5,306 bases of DNA from Candidatus Iainarchaeum sp. GTDB taxonomy: Archaea; Iainarchaeota; Iainarchaeia; Iainarchaeales; JAXPJC01. The DNA is taken from the NCBI GenBank assembly GCA_018304445.1, contig JAGVWD010000053.1, positions 1-5,306 of the forward strand. Reading direction: 5' to 3'. The translations under genes were made by a program, and so were the position numbers. Within the stretch, counting starts at the first letter, position 1. The number at the start of each line of letters is the position of its first letter. The notes under the pieces are model-generated. The model worked only from the letters and a program-made list of their open reading frames with translations, did no database searches and was not told where the DNA came from. This document shows positions 1 through 4,367 of this stretch, piece by piece.

Positions 1-1319
1 TGGAAGAATGTTGAATCGCCAATAAAGCTCACGACCCTCTGGTTGCTTACCTTCTTGATTCCGTGCGCAATTCCCGTCCCGGAGCCCATGCTCAGCACAA
101 AATCATCAGTAAAGTACGGCTCATAAACCCCCAGCGTATAGCACCCGATATCCCCCGCATAAACTGCAGAACTTCCAAATACCTTCTGTGCGGCATAGAA
201 AGTGCTCCTGTGCGGGCATCCTTGGCAGAGCACAGGCCTTCTTATTGGAATTTTCAATTTTCCGAGCAGCGCATCGTGCTTTTTGAAATTCTGTTTTTTA
301 ACTCCCACAAGCGGGGCAATCTTCTCAGCAACCAGTTCCGCGGAAAATTCCCCATATCTCGGGAAAAGCGATTTCCCATAAATCTTTATTTTCTCATCAA
401 ACAGCACCTGACTCACAAACTGCTCAACAACAGGCTCCAGCTCCTCAACTACAATTATTTTCTTCAATCCCTTTGCGAATTTCTTTACGAATGCGGGAGA
501 AATAGGGTTTGTCAGGTTTAATTTCGCAATTTTCACATTCTTCAGGCCCACTTCCTTCACATACTCGTAGCATATGCCGCTTGTTATGATTCCTGTTTTT
601 CCCTTCCCCTCAATTTTGTTTATTTTTGAGTATTCCCTTTCAATTCCCGCAAGCTTCCCCAGCACTTTCTCGTGCAACTTCTGCAGCGCCGGCGCGATAT
701 TGTAATAGCGCCCGTAATCCTTCTTGAATTCCCCGGAAGTTATTCCTTTTTTCAATTTCCCTAATTTTACAGTCCCAACAGCATGGCTTGTGCGCGTTGT
801 TGTCCTTATTATTACAGGGATTTCATATTTTTTTGAGATTTCAAACGCAATTTTTGCAAAATCCCTGCACTCCTGCGCATTGCTCGGCTCCAGTACGGGA
901 ATATTTCCCAGCCTTGCATGCAATCTAGTGTCCTGCTCGCTTTGCGCGCTGCTCAATCCTCCGGGATCATCAGCCACTACAATCACAAGCGCGCCCTTAA
1001 CTCCAGTATAAACAACCGGAAATACAGAGTCTGAAGCAACATTGAATCCGAAGTGCTTCATTGAGGTAATGGAATTTATCCCGCAGAATGAAGCGCCAAC
1101 GCATGCCTCGAACGCAAGCTTTTCATTCGTGCTCCACTCAAAGTAAATTCCCAGTCTTTTTGCAAAATCAGCAAGGCTCATTCCCACTTCCGTGCTTGGC
1201 GTTCCGGGATATGCTGCAGAAAACCCCAGCCCGGATTCAAGCGCCCCGCGCACTATTGCCTCGTTTCCCAGCAAAACAACCTTCTTGCCGCTTGCGCCCA
1301 GGATATCTGGATTTGCCAT
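1..1319 (-). CDS. iorA: Indolepyruvate:ferredoxin oxidoreductase alpha subunit, 3' end beyond window
   Basis: I translated this reading frame by hand; it is open from the ATG at 1319 to the window edge, giving 439 complete residues. The family (IorA, partner IorB) oxidatively decarboxylates aryl-pyruvates made by transamination of aromatic amino acids, giving aryl-acetyl-CoA, CO2 and reduced ferredoxin in the cytoplasm. Visible family motifs are YPGTPSTEVG (about 37-46), EWSTNEK (61-67, whose Glu fits the TPP-activating residue), CQGCPHR (365-371), GDIGCYTLG (389-397) and GDSTFF (434-439, start of the TPP/magnesium site). The family is usually around 600 residues or more, so the end of the TPP domain and the C-terminal ferredoxin-type iron-sulfur domain lie outside the window. 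No Shine-Dalgarno site precedes the start; an AT-rich block at 1343-1353 fits a leaderless promoter. It follows the zinc-ribbon gene by 59 bases on the same strand. iorB may follow downstream but is not visible. Confidence 0.94.
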   Translation of the reverse strand, partial: MANPDILGASGKKVVLLGNEAIVRGALESGLGFSAAYPGTPSTEVGMSLADFAKRLGIYFEWSTNEKLAFEACVGASFCGINSITSMKHFGFNVASDSVFPVVYTGVKGALVIVVADDPGGLSSAQSEQDTRLHARLGNIPVLEPSNAQECRDFAKIAFEISKKYEIPVIIRTTTRTSHAVGTVKLGKLKKGITSGEFKKDYGRYYNIAPALQKLHEKVLGKLAGIEREYSKINKIEGKGKTGIITSGICYEYVKEVGLKNVKIAKLNLTNPISPAFVKKFAKGLKKIIVVEELEPVVEQFVSQVLFDEKIKIYGKSLFPRYGEFSAELVAEKIAPLVGVKKQNFKKHDALLGKLKIPIRRPVLCQGCPHRSTFYAAQKVFGSSAVYAGDIGCYTLGVYEPYFTDDFVLSMGSGTGIAHGIKKVSNQRVVSFIGDSTFF

Positions 1320-1342
1320 GCCAATATAGAAGTAGATTGGAG

Positions 1343-1353
1343 TATTAATAATT
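1343..1353 (-). promoter_or_regulatory. Possible TATA-box promoter for iorA
   Basis: On the minus strand this reads AATTATTAATA and lies 24-34 bases upstream of the iorA ATG, the distance expected if transcription starts at the start codon. The A-rich stretch just upstream (AAAACAAA) could serve as a BRE. The gap to the preceding zinc-ribbon gene is only 59 bases, so iorA may also be read through from the upstream unit. Matching is by eye only. Confidence 0.4.
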
Positions 1354-1378
1354 TTTGTTTTATCTCATCTTCCATTAT

Positions 1379-1531
1379 TTAAGCAGCCGTAGTATATCCA
1401 TGAAATATTTTTACATCCATAAATCTCTTACGGCATTTTGGGCATTTGAACTCGCAGAATTCGCTTCCATCGAGCTCTATCTCAACCTTCTTTATGACAA
1501 GTCTGGCGCGGCTGCAGGTCGGACATTTCAT
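1379..1531 (-). CDS. Small zinc-ribbon protein (50 residues), function unknown
   Basis: This short gene reads from ATG at 1531 to TAA at 1379-1381. The protein begins MKCPTC and has two CxxC knuckles, C3/C6 and C30/C33, separated by a beta-prone stretch rich in Ile, Val, Lys and Glu. This is the layout of a one-zinc ribbon; an extra Cys26 is also present. The ending is FHGYTTAA, with no membrane segment or signal peptide. A clear Shine-Dalgarno site (GGAGT, 7 bases before the ATG) sets the start and supports it being a real gene. It starts 18 bases after the acylphosphatase stop codon and ends 59 bases before iorA, so it is probably co-transcribed with the former. Zinc ribbons of this size may bind nucleic acid or act as small protein-binding modules; I cannot assign a specific function. 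The plus-strand reading frame here is a shadow. Confidence 0.8.
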   Translation of the reverse strand: MKCPTCSRARLVIKKVEIELDGSEFCEFKCPKCRKRFMDVKIFHGYTTAA

Positions 1532-1538
1532 TTCTAAT

Positions 1539-1546
1539 ACTCCTTT
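1539..1546 (-). promoter_or_regulatory. Shine-Dalgarno site of the zinc-ribbon gene
   Basis: The minus strand reads AAAGGAGT, complementary to the 3' end of archaeal 16S rRNA, with 7 bases before the ATG at 1531. It lies in the 18-base gap after the acylphosphatase stop codon. It is the only strong Shine-Dalgarno site I see in the window, and it belongs to the gene that looks internal to an operon. Confidence 0.75.
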
Positions 1547-1549
1547 ATT

Positions 1550-2188
1550 TTACCTCTTAAATGCCTTAATTAAACTTTTTGCCAGCATTTCATTGCTCTT
1601 CCCGAATTTTGAGAATTCTGTCTTGAATGCATTTTGGGTACTACCAAATCCCTTAGAAATGTTTCCTGAAACATCAGATATTTTGTCAGATAGCCTATCT
1701 GAAACATCAGACAAATTATCAGATAAAACGTCCTTGGTTTCAGATAACTTGTTAGACATCTTGTCATATTTTTTATCCATCTTGTCAAAGCTCTGCCTTG
1801 TTTCATCTTTGAACTCAGACATAACCAAAATTCCGATTTCAAGCCTTTCCAGATTAGCTTTCTCAAATGGGGAAGCCGCTTCCATGTCGTAATCAATCTC
1901 AAATACCCTGAACTCCGCAGGCGCATTAATATAATTTTTACTTCCCTCAGCATAGCTTTCTATTTTCTCAACATTAATGCTGAACAGACCAGTTCTTCCT
2001 TTTACATCTATGCTGCGCTCAAACTGCTTTAATTGCCCTTCAGCGCCTTCGCAAAATATTTTCACAGAACCATCATCCAGATTTCTAACCAGCCCTTTTA
2101 TTCCAAGGCTTCTTGCTGCCTGCTTGACCAATGCCCTATAACCAACTCCCTGTATATTGCCTCTGACAATAAGCCGCTTCCTTATCAT
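1550..2188 (-). CDS. Acylphosphatase-domain protein with long C-terminal helical repeat tail
   Basis: Residues 1 to about 100 are an acylphosphatase domain, which hydrolyses carboxyl-phosphate bonds (acyl phosphates) in the cytoplasm. The signature RGNIQGVGYR (9-18) carries the phosphate-binding loop and catalytic Arg18; GLVRNLDDGSV (32-42) carries catalytic Asn36. Both catalytic residues are present, so activity is expected. Family members are normally about 90-100 residues, while this protein has 212. The extra part (about 105-212) is charged, Ser/Asp/Lys-rich and predicted helical, with no membrane segment. It contains two 11-residue repeats (155-165 and 166-176, pattern LSDxhSDVSxx) with hydrophobic residues at positions 1, 5 and 8, which suits a hendecad coiled coil. 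The N-terminal start at 2188 places the signature at the usual distance from Met1, and a good TATA box lies 24-33 bases upstream, so the transcript is probably leaderless. The zinc-ribbon gene follows after 18 bases. The tail may oligomerise or bind a partner; this is inference. Confidence 0.9.
   Translation of the reverse strand: MIRKRLIVRGNIQGVGYRALVKQAARSLGIKGLVRNLDDGSVKIFCEGAEGQLKQFERSIDVKGRTGLFSINVEKIESYAEGSKNYINAPAEFRVFEIDYDMEAASPFEKANLERLEIGILVMSEFKDETRQSFDKMDKKYDKMSNKLSETKDVLSDNLSDVSDRLSDKISDVSGNISKGFGSTQNAFKTEFSKFGKSNEMLAKSLIKAFKR
1661..1726 (-). repeat. Two tandem 33-base coding repeats in the acylphosphatase tail
   Basis: The units 1694-1726 and 1661-1693 encode LSDNLSDVSDR and LSDKISDVSGN. 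The shared core TCTGATGTTTCAG occurs once in each unit on the minus strand, and the units also match at several further bases. The flanks carry weaker relatives (LSETKDV before, ISKGFGS after). The similarity at DNA level suggests fairly recent internal duplication rather than only protein-level selection. Confidence 0.75.
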
Positions 2189-2211
2189 ACTATCAATTAT
2201 ATGCAGGAAAG

Positions 2212-2221
2212 GTAATATAAA
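2212..2221 (-). promoter_or_regulatory. TATA-box promoter for the acylphosphatase gene
   Basis: The minus strand reads TTTATATTAC-like sequence centred about 28 bases upstream of the ATG at 2188, close to the archaeal TATA consensus. There is no Shine-Dalgarno site before the ATG, so transcription probably starts at or within a few bases of the start codon. It lies in the 77-base gap after the glutamate synthase stop codon and indicates that the acylphosphatase begins its own unit. Confidence 0.6.
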
Positions 2222-2223
2222 TC

Positions 2224-2241
2224 TATCGTCAAATAACGATA
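2224..2241. repeat. 6-bp inverted repeat just upstream of the acylphosphatase TATA box
   Basis: TATCGT (2224-2229) and ACGATA (2236-2241) are perfect complements separated by 6 bases. The element lies between the glutamate synthase stop codon (2266-2268) and the TATA box at 2212-2221, touching where a BRE would sit. It could be an operator for the downstream gene or a weak hairpin at the end of the upstream transcript. A 6-bp AT-containing stem can occur by chance. Confidence 0.35.
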
Positions 2242-2265
2242 TTATTCAAATAGCGCTTTTCTGGC

Positions 2266-3453
2266 TTAAACCATCTTTATCCCAGTTACCTGCGCAATTT
2301 CAAGGCTCAGGCTTCTCACATCTTCCCTGCGCAGCTCATGCACGCTTTTTCTGCCGCAGGCAGCAGCCGCAATCTTAATTTCCTCAGTGCAGCTTTTCAG
2401 GTAGTTTGCGATTCTGATTTCAGCATTCTGCATGAATTTTTTCCTCAGTTCAGGATTCTGGGTTGTAATTCCCACAGGGCATGTTCCCGTATAGCATTTC
2501 CTGCAGTATGTGCAGCCCATTGAAAGCATCAAAGGGAAAGCGACAAAAACAGCATCAGCGCCAAGCGCTAGACACTTCCCCATATCAGCCCCAGTATTTA
2601 AGCCCCCGCCAACAATGAGCTGCTGCTTTGCCTTCAATTTGCTGAGAGTATTGCGCGCCTCAACAACTGTTGTAAGGAGCGGAGAGCCAAATTCTTCCAG
2701 CATTATTTCAGGCGCTGCGCCTGTTGCCCCCATCATTGAATCAATTGCAATCACATCAGGATTCGCTTTAACAGCAAGTTTTACATCTGCCGCAACATCT
2801 CCCGCGCCAAGCTTAAGTATTATCGGCTTTCCTCCAGTGATTTTTTTCAGCCACAAGATCTTTTTGCGCAAATCCCCAATATTATTTATGTCAGGGTGCT
2901 TCGGAGGGGAATGAACATCCTCCCCGAATTTTATATGGCGCAGTTTCACAATCTCTTCAGTCAGTTTTTCCTTTGGCAGCAATCCGCCCATTCCTGGCTT
3001 TGCGCCTTGCCCAATCTTTACTTCAACAGCATCAGCGCTCCTAAGATAATTCTCATTTACACCAAAGCGCGCAGTGGAATACTGCGCAATAAGAATTTCC
3101 GCTCCCTTCCTTTCCTCGGAGAGCATTCCTCCCTCTCCAGTGTTTGCGCATGTGCCTGCGATTAAGGATGCCCTTGCAAGCGCAATCTTTGCCTCTTTGC
3201 TAAGTGCCCCAAAACTCATCGCGGCAATCATTATTGGAATTTTCAATTTGAGGGGATGCCTGCTGCTCTTTCCAATTATTGTTTCGGCATCAATTTTCTC
3301 CCTGTAATAATCATGCGGTGTTTTCGCAAGCTGCGCCGGCACGAAAACCAGCTCATTAAGGCTCAATTTATCAGCCTTGCTCGTCTTGCGCGTGCTTGTT
3401 AATGGAGCATCAGCGCTTGAAGCGCGCCTTCTAATGTCCTCAATCCAGCCCAT
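2266..3453 (-). CDS. Stand-alone FMN-binding glutamate synthase domain (GltB central/FMN domain type)
   Basis: This 395-residue protein matches the FMN-binding synthase domain of glutamate synthase, which reduces 2-iminoglutarate (from 2-oxoglutarate and ammonia) to glutamate. Visible family segments are LVFVPAQLA (35-43), IAAMSFGALS (76-85), NTGEGG (104-109), KIGQGAKPGMGG (146-157, FMN/substrate loop), HSPPKHPDI (181-189), the IDSMMGATGAAP region (237-248), GGGLNTGAD (282-290) and ALGADAV (296-302). Cys314, Cys320 and Cys325 have the C-x5-C-x4-C spacing of the [3Fe-4S] ligands in glutamate synthases, within GCTYCRKCYTGTCPVG; Cys317 is extra. No glutaminase domain, no C-terminal GXGXG domain and no N-terminal ferredoxin domain are present, so partners encoded elsewhere would be needed. 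I chose ATG at 3453: the family-like sequence begins with MGWIED, and the longer reading to 3582 adds 43 residues unlike the family that would run through the likely promoter. Amidotransferase-linked relatives such as methylamine-glutamate methyltransferase subunits share this fold, so the exact substrate is not certain. Confidence 0.88.
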   Translation of the reverse strand: MGWIEDIRRRASSADAPLTSTRKTSKADKLSLNELVFVPAQLAKTPHDYYREKIDAETIIGKSSRHPLKLKIPIMIAAMSFGALSKEAKIALARASLIAGTCANTGEGGMLSEERKGAEILIAQYSTARFGVNENYLRSADAVEVKIGQGAKPGMGGLLPKEKLTEEIVKLRHIKFGEDVHSPPKHPDINNIGDLRKKILWLKKITGGKPIILKLGAGDVAADVKLAVKANPDVIAIDSMMGATGAAPEIMLEEFGSPLLTTVVEARNTLSKLKAKQQLIVGGGLNTGADMGKCLALGADAVFVAFPLMLSMGCTYCRKCYTGTCPVGITTQNPELRKKFMQNAEIRIANYLKSCTEEIKIAAAACGRKSVHELRREDVRSLSLEIAQVTGIKMV

Positions 3454-3481
3454 GTTCCCAGAATTATAATAGAAATACCTT

Positions 3482-3491
3482 GTTTTTAAAG
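3482..3491 (-). promoter_or_regulatory. Probable TATA-box promoter for the glutamate synthase gene
   Basis: The minus strand reads CTTTAAAAAC-like sequence 29-38 bases before the ATG at 3453, which would start transcription a few bases upstream of the start codon. A second AT block (TATTATAA, about 3464-3471) is too close to the ATG to be the TATA box if 3453 is the start. No strong Shine-Dalgarno site is seen. Confidence 0.45.
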
Positions 3492-3532
3492 TTAAGGTTT
3501 TGTGTAGCCAAGAAATTAGAGTTAACATGTGT

Positions 3533-3602
3533 GATTTAACGAAGTCCGAGCGTAGCGAGGATTTAGGTGGAGTGAGGTGCAATCGAGTGAAACCGTTAAA
3601 TC
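3533..3602. repeat. Inverted repeat framing a GC-richer symmetric block in the divergent intergenic region
   Basis: GATTTAACG (3533-3541) and CGTTAAATC (3594-3602) are perfect 9-bp complements separated by 52 bases; a G-T and a G-C pair could extend them outward. Between them lie two short mirror-symmetric tracts: GAGCGTAGCGAG (about 3548-3559, near-mirror) and GTGGAGTGAGGTG (3567-3579, exact mirror). The plus strand of the block is purine-rich. No coding frame, tRNA arm or clear box C/D signal was found. Further on, GGCT-gat-AGCC (3632-3642) is a short possible hairpin. The 262-base intergenic region 3454-3715 also carries the two divergent promoters. The block could be an extragenic repeat, a small RNA or an operator region; I cannot decide. 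Confidence 0.5.
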
Positions 3603-3684
3603 GCTGTTAAGTTCTTGCGAATACTTGGAGCGGCTGATAGCCAAAGGTCCGGAGGAGTTTGGATTTTAGCATTCTTCAATAAGA

Positions 3685-3694
3685 TTTATATAAA
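3685..3694 (+). promoter_or_regulatory. TATA-box promoter for the HAD hydrolase gene
   Basis: TTTATATAAA is a near-ideal archaeal TATA box, preceded by purine-rich AAGA that could be the BRE. Its centre is about 26 bases upstream of the ATG at 3716, so transcription should begin at or just before the start codon. No Shine-Dalgarno site is present in between, which agrees with a leaderless message. Confidence 0.75.
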
Positions 3695-3715
3695 GACCAG
3701 TTCTTTTTATTTAAT

Positions 3716-4321
3716 ATGATAACAACATTAATATTTGATTGGGGCGGAGTTCTTACTGTTGGAAAATATACTCAATCTATACTTGATGTGCTTTCAAAAG
3801 AGAAGTCAGTCTCCATCGAAGAGATTTATCCTGATTTTGATAGGTTTATTGTTCAAATGAATGAAGGAGTGATATCTTTCAGAGAATTTGTTGAGTTCGT
3901 GAATGATAGCCTTAGTTTTAAAATTACTGAAGATGAAATGGAAGATATATTCAAAAGAGCCATAGTTCCAAATGAGAAGATGATAGAAATTATCAAAAAA
4001 CTTCATTCCAAATATAAACTAATAATGTTATCCGATAATGACGATATAACTGTTAAGAACTTAGAAAAATACCACAATAAAATGCTTAATCTTTTCACTA
4101 AAAAATATTTCTCACATGAATTAAAAATGAGAAAACCAAATTTTAAATTTTTTAAATATGTTTTGGGTGATTTGAATATAGTTCCTTCAGAATGTATTTT
4201 CATAGATGATAAACCAAAAAATGTGGATGCAGCCAAAGAATGTGGAATGAATGGAATAGTGTTTTCTTCAGTAAATCAATTGAAAAAAGAACTAGCCTCA
4301 TTCGGAATTTCTGTCAGCTAA
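3716..4321 (+). CDS. HAD-superfamily hydrolase (HAD-IA type phosphatase-like)
   Basis: The 201-residue protein has all four HAD motifs: motif I LIFDWGGVLT with nucleophile Asp8; motif II MLSDND with Ser106; motif III MRKPNFKFF with Lys140; motif IV FIDDKPKN with Asp164 and Asp165. A helical cap is inserted between motifs I and II (about 16-85), which makes it a HAD-IA (C1-cap) member. The second Asp of motif I is replaced by Gly10 (D-W-G), as in YihX-like HAD proteins, so the usual general acid/base is missing or supplied differently. The likely role is hydrolysis of a small phosphate ester in the cytoplasm; the substrate cannot be named. The gene is markedly AT-rich (22% and 32% GC in two 60-base lines counted) against about 45% in the flanking genes, and A/T-ending codons dominate, which suggests a separate origin. 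It is transcribed away from the glutamate synthase and towards top6A. Confidence 0.9.
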   Translation: MITTLIFDWGGVLTVGKYTQSILDVLSKEKSVSIEEIYPDFDRFIVQMNEGVISFREFVEFVNDSLSFKITEDEMEDIFKRAIVPNEKMIEIIKKLHSKYKLIMLSDNDDITVKNLEKYHNKMLNLFTKKYFSHELKMRKPNFKFFKYVLGDLNIVPSECIFIDDKPKNVDAAKECGMNGIVFSSVNQLKKELASFGISVS

Positions 4322-4330
4322 AAACCAAAA
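4320..4330 (-). terminator. Possible U-rich terminator downstream of top6A
   Basis: On the minus strand, reading on from the top6A stop codon, two T runs (TTTT and TTTTT, separated by GG) occur about 40 bases downstream, as archaeal terminators often show. A weak hairpin, CTTAA/TTAAG with a 6-base loop (4342-4357), lies between the stop and the T runs. It overlaps the last bases of the convergent HAD gene. Confidence 0.4.
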
Positions 4331-4367
4331 TCCAAATTGGACTTAACAACTATTAAGCGAATATTGA

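Noticed and set aside
63..1348. Plus-strand open frames of 86-152 codons opposite iorA
   Set aside because: They overlap a full-length, motif-rich iorA on the minus strand and have composition typical of antisense shadows, with no recognisable motifs.
1661..1726. CRISPR-like or non-coding direct repeats
   Set aside because: The repeats are in frame, multiples of three, adjacent without spacers and encode a coherent helical pattern.
1446..1953. Ser/Leu-rich plus-strand frame and a second minus-strand frame over the acylphosphatase
   Set aside because: Both are shadows of the repeat-coding tail in other frames; the acylphosphatase frame has intact catalytic motifs and a good promoter.
3454..3582. 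N-terminal extension of the glutamate synthase to an ATG at 3582
   Set aside because: The extra 43 residues do not look like the family, and they would run through the symmetric block and the likely TATA box. The family-like sequence begins at the ATG at 3453.
3541..3680. tRNA or box C/D small RNA in the divergent intergenic region
   Set aside because: No T-arm (GGTTCGA-like), no cloverleaf pairing and no RTGATGA box were found; only a lone CTGA and short hairpins.
4331..4341. TCCAA-A-TTGGA palindrome as an operator between convergent genes
   Set aside because: It lies downstream of both genes where no promoter is expected, and a single-base centre cannot form a hairpin loop; chance is likely.
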